Below, in pieces: positions 31,039 to 40,116 of a stretch of DNA of 64,000 bases. The stretch covers positions 293,681-357,680 of the forward strand of contig NZ_WPZL01000003.1 in assembly GCF_013031245.1 (NCBI RefSeq), written 5' to 3'. The notes under the pieces were generated by a model. The model saw only the letters and a program-made list of their open reading frames with translations. It had not been told where the DNA came from and made no database searches. The DNA comes from Ruegeria lacuscaerulensis (GTDB lineage Bacteria > Pseudomonadota > Alphaproteobacteria > Rhodobacterales > Rhodobacteraceae). The position numbers and the translations under genes were made by a program. Each line of letters starts with the position of its first letter. Within the stretch, counting starts at the first letter, position 1.

Positions 31039-32409
31039 TTAGCTGACGGCACGCTTGCTGCCGTTGCGACGCAGGTTGGTCAACTCTTCCGCGACCAGGA
31101 AAGCCAGTTCCAGAGATTGCGTTGCATTCAGACGCGGATCGCAAGCGGTATGGTAGCGGTCCGAAAGGTCCTCTTCGGTCACGGCACGGACGCCACCGGT
31201 GCATTCGGTTACATCCAGACCCGTCATCTCGAAATGCACACCGCCGGGGATGGTGCCCTCGGCCTCGTGCACGCCGAAGAAGTCACGCACTTCGCGAAGA
31301 ACCGAGTCAAACGGACGGGTCTTGTACCCGGTCGCCGACTTGATCGTATTGCCATGCATCGGGTCGCAGACCCAAGTGACTTTGGCACCCTCTTCCTTGA
31401 CCGCTTTGATCAGACGCGGCAGATGCTCGCCCGCCTTGCCCGCGCCGAAGCGTGCGATCAGGGTCAGGCGACCCTCTTCGTTTTCCGGGTTTAGCTTGGA
31501 CATCAGAACCTTAAGGTCATCGGCAGTTGTCGTCGGACCACATTTCAGACCAATCGGGTTCAGAACTCCGCTGCAGAATTCCACATGTGCACCGTCGGGT
31601 TGACGGGTACGGTCACCAATCCAGATCATGTGGCCGGAACCGGCCAGCCAATTTCCGGAGGTCGAATCAAGACGCGTCAGTGCCTCTTCATATTCCAGCA
31701 GCAGGCTTTCATGGCTGGTGTAGAACTCGACCGTTGAGAATTCATGTGTAGTGTCAGCCGTGATCCCCGCCGCATTCATGAAGTCGATCGTATCCTGAAT
31801 TCGATCGGCGATTTCCGAGTATTTCTGAACGTCCTGCTCATCCGTGAAACCAAGAGTCCAGGAATGCACCATGCTCATATCCGCGAAACCACCGGTCGAG
31901 AACGCGCGCAGCAGGTTCAGCGTCGCGGCGGCCTGCGTATAAGCCTGCAGCATCTTGTTGGGATTCGGAATTCGCGCCTCAGGCGTGAAGGCCAATTCGT
32001 TAATGATGTCACCGCGGTAGCTGGGCAGCTCCACGCCATCCACGACCTCGGTCGGGGCGCTGCGCGGTTTGGCAAACTGGCCCGCCATGCGGCCCACTTT
32101 AACCACAGGCACTTTGGCGCCGTAGGTCAGCACCATCGCCATCTGCAACATCACTTTGAACGTATCACGGATCGCATCCGCGCTGAACTGTTCGAAGCTT
32201 TCAGCACAATCCCCACCCTGTAGCAGGAAGGCCTCGCCGCGACCGGCGGCACCCAGATGTTGCTTGAGACGCCGCGCCTCGCCGGCAAAGACCAGCGGGG
32301 GATACTGTGAAAGCTGGCCCTCGACCTTGGCCAAAGCGGCCTCGTCGGTATAGTCTGGCATCTGAACCCGGGGCTTGTTGCGCCAGTTCGTTTTTTGCCA
32401 TTCGGTCAT
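31039..32409 (-). CDS. aroG: 3-deoxy-7-phosphoheptulonate (DAHP) synthase, class II
   Basis: 456 residues, the size of plant-type class II DAHP synthases. It begins TEWQKTNWRNKPRVQMPDY and has LLQGGDCAESFEQF, GRMAGQFAKPRS and WVCDPMHGNT, all class II signatures. It is the first step of the shikimate pathway. ATG 32409 follows GGAGATCAAAGCT; the open frame extends to 32472. Confidence 0.94.
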   Translation of the reverse strand: MTEWQKTNWRNKPRVQMPDYTDEAALAKVEGQLSQYPPLVFAGEARRLKQHLGAAGRGEAFLLQGGDCAESFEQFSADAIRDTFKVMLQMAMVLTYGAKVPVVKVGRMAGQFAKPRSAPTEVVDGVELPSYRGDIINELAFTPEARIPNPNKMLQAYTQAAATLNLLRAFSTGGFADMSMVHSWTLGFTDEQDVQKYSEIADRIQDTIDFMNAAGITADTTHEFSTVEFYTSHESLLLEYEEALTRLDSTSGNWLAGSGHMIWIGDRTRQPDGAHVEFCSGVLNPIGLKCGPTTTADDLKVLMSKLNPENEEGRLTLIARFGAGKAGEHLPRLIKAVKEEGAKVTWVCDPMHGNTIKSATGYKTRPFDSVLREVRDFFGVHEAEGTIPGGVHFEMTGLDVTECTGGVRAVTEEDLSDRYHTACDPRLNATQSLELAFLVAEELTNLRRNGSKRAVS

Positions 32410-32578
32410 AGCTTTGATCTCCGCTGAAATAGTCAGGTCGTCTCTATACAAAATGCATTGAAGACTGACCATATACGATTTGGACCTCTTGACGCGGGAA
32501 ACAAGCTTTGATCATGGTGACTGTCAAACCTGTGCCCGGGTAAGACACTGCCACGCGCCGAATCAAGGACGCCTCGCC

Positions 32579-33583
32579 ATGAAAGAGCAACGCCAAGTTG
32601 TCACGGTGGAAGACACTGCGGCCAACCCCCGCAATTTCGTATTTGTCCTTCTGGACAAATTCTCTTTGCTGTCGTTTGCGTCAGCTTTGGACAGCCTTCG
32701 GATCGCGAACCGTATGGCGGACAAACCGTTATACACTTGGACACTTGCCGGTGAAGGCGGTGAGACGGTCAGCTGCTCGGCCGGGACCACTTTTGCGCTG
32801 GACTCCGATCTGATCGAGCTTCAGCGCGACGAGGTCGTTCTGATTTGTGGCGGCGTGGACGTGCAGGCAGCGACCACAAAGAAAGTATTGAACTGGGTGC
32901 GCCGCGAGGCGCGCCGTGGATTGCGCATCGGTGGTCTTTGCACAGCCGCCTATACGCTGGCCAAAGCGGGGCTGCTGGATGGCAAACGAGCCACGATTCA
33001 TTGGGAAAATTCGGACAGTTTCGTCGAGGAATTTGACGAGGTCGAACTAACCAAGTCTGTCTTTATCGTCGACGGCAACCGGATGACCACGGCAGGTGGA
33101 ACGTCTTCTATTGACCTGATGCTTAAAATCATTGCCGACGACTATGGCGAAGACCTGGCCAACGCGGTGGCGGACCAGATGATCTATTCCTCGATCCGCA
33201 CCGATCAGGACACGCAGCGTCTGTCCACTCCGACCCGGATCGGTGTGCGACACCCCAAGCTGAGCCAGGTCATCCTGATGATGGAAAAGAACATCGAAGA
33301 GCCGATCTCGCCCTCTATCCTGGCCAAAGATGTCGGAATGTCGACACGGCAGCTGGAACGGCTGTTCCGCCGTTATCTGAGCAGGTCGCCCAAACGGTAC
33401 TACATGGAGCTTCGGCTGCACAAAGCACGCAATCTTCTGATGCAGACAGACATGAGCGTCATCAACGTTGCGCTGGCCTGTGGCTTCGCCAGCCCGTCCC
33501 ATTTCTCGAAATGCTACAGGGCGCATTACAACACCACGCCCTATCGTGAGCGTGGTGCGCAGAGTGGTCGTTTATCGGTCTGA
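32579..33583 (+). CDS. GlxA family transcriptional regulator (DJ-1/PfpI domain plus AraC HTH)
   Basis: 334 residues. The N-terminal ~200 residues form a DJ-1/PfpI-like domain (FVFVLLDKFSLLSFASALDS; GLCTAAYTLAKAGLLDGKRA with the elbow cysteine). The C-terminal AraC domain has SILAKDVGMSTRQLERLFRR and ALACGFASPSHFSKCYRAHY. ATG 32579 with AAGGA upstream is chosen over 32480. Such regulators often control amine, arginine or betaine use; the ligand here is unknown. Confidence 0.9.
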   Translation: MKEQRQVVTVEDTAANPRNFVFVLLDKFSLLSFASALDSLRIANRMADKPLYTWTLAGEGGETVSCSAGTTFALDSDLIELQRDEVVLICGGVDVQAATTKKVLNWVRREARRGLRIGGLCTAAYTLAKAGLLDGKRATIHWENSDSFVEEFDEVELTKSVFIVDGNRMTTAGGTSSIDLMLKIIADDYGEDLANAVADQMIYSSIRTDQDTQRLSTPTRIGVRHPKLSQVILMMEKNIEEPISPSILAKDVGMSTRQLERLFRRYLSRSPKRYYMELRLHKARNLLMQTDMSVINVALACGFASPSHFSKCYRAHYNTTPYRERGAQSGRLSV

Positions 33584-33590
33584 TTCAGAC

Positions 33591-34688
33591 TTAAACTCCC
33601 GGGGTCATGCGATAGACAGCCCCCTCACCAACAGAAATGAACCAGATAGACCCGTCAGGTGCCTCTACGATATCCCGAACACGCCCGGTCTCGGGCCCTT
33701 TGATCTGTTCGACCTCGCGCAGAGGTGATCCCTCAAGCCGCGCGATATAGTCGAACTTGAGTGATCCGACGAAGATATCGCCCTTCCATTCCGGCCAGAG
33801 CTTGCCGGAATAAACCATCAGCCCGGACGGTGCTATGGACGGGTCCCAATAGTGCCTGGGCTGTTCCATGCCGGGTTTTGAGGTACCCTCACCGATCTTC
33901 TGACCGGAATAATGCACGCCGTAGGAAATTACCGGCCAGCCGTAGTTCTTTCCCGGCTGAACCAGATTGACCTCATCCCCGCCCTTTGCCCCATGCTCCG
34001 AAATCCAGAGGCGGCCTTGTGCGTCCAGCCCCGCCCCTTGCGGGTTCCGATGGCCAAATGACCAGATTTCAGGGCGAACACCGGCTTCCCCGACAAAAGG
34101 GTTGTTGGCGGGCACTGTCCCATCACGGTTTACACGGATGACTGACCCCATATGATTGGATTTGTTCTGCGCATTTGGCCGATCTCCCCGATCGCCTATC
34201 GTCAGGAAAAGCGTGCCGTCATTGGCCTCAACCACCCGAGAACCAAAATGACGCCCCCCTGATCCTCCCGGCGTTGCTTCAAATATCACGCGGAGGTTGC
34301 TCAACCGATCGCCACTTTCTGACAGGCGCGCGACGGCTAGCGCAGTTCCGGCCCCGCCCCGTTGGCGTTTTGAGAAGGTCAGAAATATCTCTCGGGTCTG
34401 CAAAAAGTCGCGCGCCACGGTTACATCCAAAAGGCCACCCTGCCCTTTCGCGGCAACCTTGGGCACACCCTTCACCCGTTTCGCCTGCCCGTCCGCCACA
34501 TAAAGAATGTCACCGTCACGTTCCGTAACCAGAAAAGCGCCCCCGGGCAAAATTCCGATGGCCCATGGTGTATCCAGCCCTTCAACCATAGTGTTGAGCT
34601 GGACCGGACCAGCCGAAGTCTGCAATACGTCAGCGCTGACCAGACCAGCCTTTACGGACAGCAGTAGAATCGCGAAAGCCCTTAACAT
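33591..34688 (-). CDS. PQQ-dependent soluble sugar dehydrogenase (Asd/YliI type)
   Basis: 365 residues with a signal peptide (MLRAFAILLLSVKAGLVSA). The beta-propeller has VEGLDTPWAIGILPGGAFLV, WSFGHRNPQGAGLD and LWISEHGAKGGDEVN, conserved in aldose sugar dehydrogenases. ATG 34688 is preceded by AGGAGAGC; a longer frame lacks a ribosome site. Likely periplasmic oxidation of aldoses with PQQ. Convergent with the GlxA-type gene. Confidence 0.88.
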   Translation of the reverse strand: MLRAFAILLLSVKAGLVSADVLQTSAGPVQLNTMVEGLDTPWAIGILPGGAFLVTERDGDILYVADGQAKRVKGVPKVAAKGQGGLLDVTVARDFLQTREIFLTFSKRQRGGAGTALAVARLSESGDRLSNLRVIFEATPGGSGGRHFGSRVVEANDGTLFLTIGDRGDRPNAQNKSNHMGSVIRVNRDGTVPANNPFVGEAGVRPEIWSFGHRNPQGAGLDAQGRLWISEHGAKGGDEVNLVQPGKNYGWPVISYGVHYSGQKIGEGTSKPGMEQPRHYWDPSIAPSGLMVYSGKLWPEWKGDIFVGSLKFDYIARLEGSPLREVEQIKGPETGRVRDIVEAPDGSIWFISVGEGAVYRMTPGV

Positions 34689-34855
34689 TTTGCTCTCCTG
34701 TCTCAGAACGCAGGCTACCCTGCAAAACGACAAACCCAACAAAACAAATAGGATTGTGCAGAGCAAAAACACAATTTCGTTAGGACTTTTCTTTTCCGGA
34801 CGGCTTGCCTAGGGTCGTGCCCAGAACGAAAACGTTCCAATATGGGAGTAACCTA

Positions 34856-36037
34856 ATGAAAAAGCTGCTTACTGCAACTGCAGCAACTGTTCTGCTGGCT
34901 GGCACCGCCATGGCCGAAGATGTGACTCTGGGCGTGTTGTTTGGCTTCACAGGCCCGATTGAATCGCTGGCACCGGCGATGGGCTCGGGCGCGGAACTGG
35001 CAATGGCCGAAGTCACCGAGTCCGGCAAACTGCTAGATGGTTCTAAAGTCAGCGCGTCCCGCGCCGATACCGGCTGTATCGACAACGGTCTGGCAACCTC
35101 GAACGGCGAACGCATGATCGCGGACGGCGTTGCCGGCATCATCGGCGGCGACTGCTCGGGCGTGACCGGCGCGATCCTGCAGAACGTTGCGATCCCGAAC
35201 GGCATGGTCATGATTTCACCGTCGGCAACCTCGCCCGGTCTTTCGACCATGGAAGACAACGGCCTGTTCTTCCGCACCGCCCCGTCGGACGCGCGTGAAG
35301 GTCAGGTTATGGCTGACATCCTGAAGGACCGCGGAATCAACTCGATCGCTCTGACCTATACCAACAATGACTACGGCAAAGGTCTGGCCGACGCGATCCA
35401 GTCCTCGTTCGAGGAAGCAGGTGGTGAGGTCACCATCGTAGCCGCGCACGAGGACGGTAAGGCAGACTATTCGGCTGAAGTCGGAGCGCTGGCATCGGCC
35501 GGCGGCGACATTCTGGTCGTCGCGGGCTATCTGGACCAGGGCGGTCTGGGCATCATCCAGTCGTCGCTGGACAGCGGCGCCTTTGACACCTTCGGTCTGC
35601 CAGGCGGCATGATCGGCGACTCGCTGCCGTCCAACGTCGGCCCCGACCTGAACGGCTCGTTCGGCCAGATCGCCGGTTCGGGTGGTGAAGGTGCTGAAAA
35701 GTACTTTGCCATGGCCGAGGCCGCAGGTTTTGACGGCTCGTCGCCCTACTCGCCTGAATCCTACGACGCCGCTGCGCTGTTCATGCTGGCCATGCAAGCT
35801 GCCGGGTCGACCAACCCTGCCGAGTATGGCGCAAAGATCATGGACGTGGCCAACGAACCGGGTGAGAAAATCTATCCGGGTGAACTGGCCAAGGGTCTGG
35901 AACTGCTGGCCGCAGGCCAGGACATCGACTATGTCGGCGCCTCCGGCGTTGAGCTGATCGGCCCCGGCGAAAGCGCGGGGTCCTACCGCGAGATCGAAGT
36001 CACCGACGGCGAGAACAAGACCGTCAACTTCCGTTGA
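34856..36037 (+). CDS. livJ: Branched-chain amino-acid-type ABC transporter substrate-binding protein
   Basis: 393 residues with signal peptide (LLTATAATVLLAGTAMA). The mature part begins EDVTLGVLFGFTGPIES, contains IIGGDCSGVTGAIL and ALTYTNNDYGKGLADAI, typical of Peripla_BP_6 proteins. It is followed by a terminator-like hairpin, then the two ATPases. The exact substrate (Leu/Ile/Val or other) cannot be set from sequence. Confidence 0.9.
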   Translation: MKKLLTATAATVLLAGTAMAEDVTLGVLFGFTGPIESLAPAMGSGAELAMAEVTESGKLLDGSKVSASRADTGCIDNGLATSNGERMIADGVAGIIGGDCSGVTGAILQNVAIPNGMVMISPSATSPGLSTMEDNGLFFRTAPSDAREGQVMADILKDRGINSIALTYTNNDYGKGLADAIQSSFEEAGGEVTIVAAHEDGKADYSAEVGALASAGGDILVVAGYLDQGGLGIIQSSLDSGAFDTFGLPGGMIGDSLPSNVGPDLNGSFGQIAGSGGEGAEKYFAMAEAAGFDGSSPYSPESYDAAALFMLAMQAAGSTNPAEYGAKIMDVANEPGEKIYPGELAKGLELLAAGQDIDYVGASGVELIGPGESAGSYREIEVTDGENKTVNFR

Positions 36038-36063
36038 TCCCGCATCTATCGTCATAAAAACAA

Positions 36064-36093
36064 GCAGCCCGGGCCTTGTGTCCGGGCTGTTTC
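36064..36093 (+). terminator. Partial terminator between livJ and livG
   Basis: Stem CAGCCCGG / CCGGGCTG followed by TTTC. Probably an attenuating hairpin that keeps the binding protein in excess over the membrane complex. Confidence 0.6.
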
Positions 36094-36168
36094 AGTGAAA
36101 AAAGGCCGCACCTCTCATTTGGGAGTGAGGAAACAAAAGAACGCCGAAAACGGCGGCTAGGGGAAAAG

Positions 36169-36957
36169 ATGATCGTCGTCGAAGACGTGCACAAGCATTT
36201 CGGCGGTTTTCACGCGGTGGATGGGGCGTCGCTGGAAATCGAAAAGGGTTCGATCACAGGCCTGATCGGGCCGAACGGGGCCGGAAAAACCACTCTGTTC
36301 AACGTGATCGCGGGCGTGCTGCCACCGACCAGTGGCAAGGTGTTCATGGATGGTGAGAACATCACCGGCCTGCCGCCGCATGATCTCTTTCACAAGGGCC
36401 TGCTGCGCACGTTCCAGATCGCGCACGAGTTTTCCTCGATGAGCTGCCGCGAAAACCTGATGATGGTGCCCGGTGCCCAATCCGGGGAATCGCTGTGGAA
36501 CACTTGGTTTGGCCGCAAGCGCATCGCCGATGAAGAACGCGCCCTTAAAGCCAAGGCCGATGAGGTTTTGGAGTTCCTGACCATCGAACATCTGGCCGAC
36601 CACAAGGCGGGTCAGGTCTCGGGCGGTCAGAAGAAATTGCTCGAACTCGGCCGCACCATGATGGTCGACGCCAAGATCGTGTTTCTGGATGAAGTCGGCG
36701 CAGGCGTAAACCGTACCCTGCTGATGACCATCGCCGACACAATCCTGCGCCTGAACAAAGAACGCGGTTACACGTTCGTCGTCATCGAGCACGACATGGA
36801 TTTCATCGGCAAGATCTGCGACCCGGTTATCTGCATGGCCGAAGGCAAGGTTCTGGCCGAAGGCACCTTAGACGAGATCAAGGCCAACGAGCACGTGATC
36901 GAGGCCTATCTGGGCACCGGCCTGAAGAACAAAGACAAGCTGGAGGCCGGGGCATGA
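36169..36957 (+). CDS. livG: Branched-chain amino-acid ABC transporter ATP-binding protein LivG
   Basis: 262 residues. Walker A GPNGAGKTT, signature VSGGQKKLLELGR and Walker B IVFLDEVGAGVN are seen. The usual Pro of the D-loop region is replaced (DEVGAG), a known variant of this family. ATG 36169 follows GGGGAAAAG; 36076 would add a non-homologous start. The last four bases overlap livF. Confidence 0.92.
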   Translation: MIVVEDVHKHFGGFHAVDGASLEIEKGSITGLIGPNGAGKTTLFNVIAGVLPPTSGKVFMDGENITGLPPHDLFHKGLLRTFQIAHEFSSMSCRENLMMVPGAQSGESLWNTWFGRKRIADEERALKAKADEVLEFLTIEHLADHKAGQVSGGQKKLLELGRTMMVDAKIVFLDEVGAGVNRTLLMTIADTILRLNKERGYTFVVIEHDMDFIGKICDPVICMAEGKVLAEGTLDEIKANEHVIEAYLGTGLKNKDKLEAGA

Positions 36958-37784
36958 GCGACAATCCCTATCAGGATGACAAGGGCAACAAGGACGCGTC
37001 GATCACCAACACTCATGGTGTCGGCACGATGACGCCAGCGCATTCCAAAAGCGGCGAGACGCATTATGTCGGCGGCGGCCCCTTCCTGATCGGTGACACG
37101 ATGACCGGCGGCTATGGCAAAGGACCCGACATCCTGCATGACTGTACCATCGCCGTGGACAAGGGCGAGATCGCCGTGATCGTCGGCCCCAACGGTGCCG
37201 GGAAATCCACCGCGATGAAGGCCGTATTCGGGATGCTTGACGTCCGCGCGGGTTCGGTGCGTCTGGACGGAGAGGACATCACCAACCTGTCCCCGCAGGA
37301 TCGCGTGATCCGGGGCATGGGTTTCGTTCCGCAAACGCAGAACATCTTCACCTCGATGACGGTCGAGGAAAACCTTGAGATGGGAGCGTTTATCCGACGC
37401 GATGACATCAGCCAGACGATAGAGCAGGTCTATGACCTCTTCCCCATCCTGCGCGATAAACGCAATCAGGCGGCCGGAGAGCTGTCGGGCGGTCAGCGCC
37501 AACAGGTCGCCGTCGGTCGCGCGCTGATGACCCAACCGAAGGTGCTGATGCTGGACGAACCGACTGCCGGTGTTTCACCCATCGTAATGGATGAACTGTT
37601 CGACCGGATTATCGAAGTCTCGCGGACCGGGTTGCCGATCCTGATGGTGGAACAGAATGCCCGTCAGGCGCTGGAGATCGCGGACAAGGGATATGTTTTG
37701 GTTCAGGGGCGCAACGCCTATTCCGGCACGGGCAAGGAACTGCTGGCAGACCCCGAGGTACGGAAGAGTTTCTTGGGGGGGTGA
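36954..37784 (+). CDS. livF: Branched-chain amino-acid ABC transporter ATP-binding protein LivF, N-terminally extended
   Basis: 276 residues; usual LivF is ~235. The first ~55 residues are polar and Gly-rich. The ATPase core follows with VGPNGAGKSTAMKAVFG, LSGGQRQQVAVGRA and LMLDEPTAGVSP. Starts in an ATGA overlap with livG. The extension places MTGGYGKGPDILHDC where the first strand normally starts. Confidence 0.92.
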   Translation: MSDNPYQDDKGNKDASITNTHGVGTMTPAHSKSGETHYVGGGPFLIGDTMTGGYGKGPDILHDCTIAVDKGEIAVIVGPNGAGKSTAMKAVFGMLDVRAGSVRLDGEDITNLSPQDRVIRGMGFVPQTQNIFTSMTVEENLEMGAFIRRDDISQTIEQVYDLFPILRDKRNQAAGELSGGQRQQVAVGRALMTQPKVLMLDEPTAGVSPIVMDELFDRIIEVSRTGLPILMVEQNARQALEIADKGYVLVQGRNAYSGTGKELLADPEVRKSFLGG

Positions 37785-37786
37785 AG

Positions 37787-38209
37787 ATGAGAGCTAGTTT
37801 TTTGGTTTTTGCTCTTGCGATTACTCAGGCCAATGTCAGTTTGGCCGACGTGGTTTTTCCACCGCTCAAAGTTCTAGAATGTCAGGCAACAAGGCTTTGT
37901 GAACTAGGTCAAAATTGCATCGATGTTTCTAGGGCTGGAACTATCGCGATAATCGGTCCTGATGATCCGTCCTTGAAAAGTGATGCTCGGCATTTTGCGA
38001 ATTTCTCGTCAACATCCGATGCGATTGGCCGGGAATATCTGACCGCATATCAATACATGTTTCGCGAACGAGTGAAACTGTCTGATCCGGACATTCAATC
38101 TCTCCAGTTTTCTTGGATAATAGAAGTCGGTATGAACGGAGACTTCGTCGTCGTCGATCGGGAACAACGTTTGATCGTAAAATGTGATCAGAATTCGAAG
38201 TTTAACTAA
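37787..38209 (+). CDS. Unknown small secreted protein inside the liv cluster
   Basis: 140 residues from ATG 37787, two bases after the livF stop, with a G-rich ribosome site inside livF. A signal peptide (FLVFALAITQANVSLA) is clear, then a soluble domain with three cysteines near the N-terminus (LECQATRLCELGQNC) and one near the C-terminus. No family is recognised. The codon use is more AT-rich than in livF and livH, which suggests later gain. Confidence 0.65.
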   Translation: MRASFLVFALAITQANVSLADVVFPPLKVLECQATRLCELGQNCIDVSRAGTIAIIGPDDPSLKSDARHFANFSSTSDAIGREYLTAYQYMFRERVKLSDPDIQSLQFSWIIEVGMNGDFVVVDREQRLIVKCDQNSKFN

Positions 38210-38509
38210 CTGACTTCCACAACGCCCTTGTGGCGCTCTCCAACTTTGTCCTTGTTCCCACAAACGTCTAATGTCGCCCGTTCAACAGGATTGAGGCCAA
38301 ACTGTGATCATGCTTAGCGATAATAATACTGCGACCCACTAAAATTATTCATTTACAACGCCCTGAAACCTTTTCAACGACCTCCTGATCACTCTTTCCG
38401 CGGCTAAAGTTTCGCCACGTTCCCCCCTTACTCACGGCCTGCGAACAGCGGGAATCGGGCGTCCGATTCTCAACACTTTCGGGCAATCGCCCCTTTCAGG
38501 AGACATACT
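38210..38509. other. Intergenic stretch inside the liv cluster, no gene recognised
   Basis: 300 bases between two small secreted-protein genes. AT-rich near 38,310-38,350. No hairpin plus T-run or convincing promoter was found, though an AGGAGA ribosome site closes it at 38,498. Confidence 0.45.
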
Positions 38510-38887
38510 ATGAAATATCTGGCAGCCCTTGCCGCCGTCGTTCTGCCCGCCGCCGCGCAGGCCGTGACGCAAACCCCCGCGCAAGGTGAATTTGTTTACG
38601 AGTGCCAGATTACCGAGACATGCAAAGCCAGCGGTTGCACTCCGCTCGACCCCGTGCAGCTGGTTACGCTAAAACGGGTGGATGGCCAATCCAAAGGTGT
38701 GCTTGTGGTTGACGGCCAGGAACATGAGGTACTTGTGTATCCCAGCCTTGGCGCGCAGGAATTCCTTCAGGTTCTTACCGGCGGCAGCGTCGGTTACACG
38801 GTGGATTCCGACTCTGGCGAACTTGCTATACGGGCGTCAGGTGCGAAACAGCGGAACGAACGCGGCACCTGTTCAATGCCTCACTGA
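38510..38887 (+). CDS. Unknown small secreted protein
   Basis: 125 residues with a signal peptide (YLAALAAVVLPAAAQA). The mature part has cysteines in YECQITETCKASGC and a final C near the end (GTCSMPH). The cysteine-pair arrangement ECQxTxxCKxxGC resembles the preceding unknown protein's LECQATRLCELGQNC, so the two may be distant relatives. No family recognised. A good terminator follows. Confidence 0.72.
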   Translation: MKYLAALAAVVLPAAAQAVTQTPAQGEFVYECQITETCKASGCTPLDPVQLVTLKRVDGQSKGVLVVDGQEHEVLVYPSLGAQEFLQVLTGGSVGYTVDSDSGELAIRASGAKQRNERGTCSMPH

Positions 38888-38929
38888 GACCACCGTAACG
38901 ACCCTTTCCGCAGAATCAGTTAACCGCCC

Positions 38930-38968
38930 CCCCGGAGGATTTTGACATATCTCCGGGGTTCTTCTTTT
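38930..38968 (+). terminator. Rho-independent terminator before livH
   Basis: Stem CCCCGGAG / CTCCGGGG with a 13-base loop, followed by TTCTTCTTTT. It separates the small secreted gene from livHM, which must have their own promoter. Confidence 0.8.
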
Positions 38969-39105
38969 CAACCCGGCTTGGCGACTGCCGTCACCGCGTT
39001 TTGTTCGTTTTTTTCTGGTGTTTTGAACCATCTTGCGCAGCGGAATTGTTGTGTTTTCACTCGGCCGCATGCCATAAGGTCGCACTCGGACAGTGAGAAG
39101 AATTC

Positions 39106-40116
39106 ATGGACTTACTCAACGCGCTTGTTGCGCTTGCGAATTTTGTGTTGGTGCCCGCAATCGCCTATGGCAGTCAGTTGGCACTCGGAGCGCTGGGGGT
39201 CACTCTGATCTACGGCATTTTGCGGTTTTCGAACTTTGCCCATGGCGACACGATGGCCTTTGGCGCAATGATCGCCGTGCTGGTCACATGGGGGCTGCAG
39301 GCCGTCGGAGTCAGCTTTGGTCCGCTGCCGACCGCTCTGCTGGCCCTGCCCTTTGCCATTCTGGGCTGTATCGTTCTGGTGCTGATCACAGATCGGTTGG
39401 TTTATCGGTTCTACAGGGAACAAAAGGCCAAACCGGTTATTCTGGTGATCGTCTCGATGGGCGTCATGTTCATCATGAACGGGCTTGTGCGATTCATAAT
39501 CGGGCCGGATGATCAGCGTTTCTCGGACGGGGCGCGGTTCCTGATTTCCGCACGCGATTTTAGGGCCATGACCGGTCTGAACGAAGGGCTTGCGATCCGA
39601 ACGTCTCAGGCGCTTACTGTGGTCGTTGCCGTCGTTGCGGTGGCGCTGCTGTTCTGGTTTCTCAACAAAACACGGACCGGCAAATCGATGCGCGCCTATT
39701 CCGACAATGAGGATCTGGCACTGTTGTCCGGTATCAACCCGGAACGTGTGGTGATGATCACCTGGATCATTGTTGCGGCGCTGGCGACAACCGCTGGAGT
39801 CCTTTACGGGTTGGACAAGAGTTTCAAACCGTTCGTCTATTTCCAGCTTCTGCTGCCGATCTTTGCGTCGGCCATCGTGGGCGGCCTCGGCAACCCGTTG
39901 GGTGCCATCGCAGGCGGGTTCATCATCGCCTTTTCCGAAGTCACGATCACCTATGCCTGGAAAAAGGTGCTGACCTATATAGCACCGGAAAGCCTTGCTC
40001 CGTCTGGCTTGGTGCAGTTCCTGTCCACCGATTACAAATTTGCCGTCAGCTTTGTCATCCTGCTGATCGTGCTTCTGTTCAAACCTACGGGTCTGTTTAA
40101 GGGGAAAGTGGTATGA
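39106..40116 (+). CDS. livH: Branched-chain amino-acid ABC transporter permease LivH
   Basis: 336 residues with about eight membrane helices. GALGVTLIYGILRFSNFAHG is the diagnostic LivH segment. The ATPase-contact loop lies in FLNKTRTGKSMRAYSDNEDLA, split as FLNKTRTGKSM and RAYSDNEDLA. It overlaps livM by four bases. Confidence 0.93.
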   Translation: MDLLNALVALANFVLVPAIAYGSQLALGALGVTLIYGILRFSNFAHGDTMAFGAMIAVLVTWGLQAVGVSFGPLPTALLALPFAILGCIVLVLITDRLVYRFYREQKAKPVILVIVSMGVMFIMNGLVRFIIGPDDQRFSDGARFLISARDFRAMTGLNEGLAIRTSQALTVVVAVVAVALLFWFLNKTRTGKSMRAYSDNEDLALLSGINPERVVMITWIIVAALATTAGVLYGLDKSFKPFVYFQLLLPIFASAIVGGLGNPLGAIAGGFIIAFSEVTITYAWKKVLTYIAPESLAPSGLVQFLSTDYKFAVSFVILLIVLLFKPTGLFKGKVV

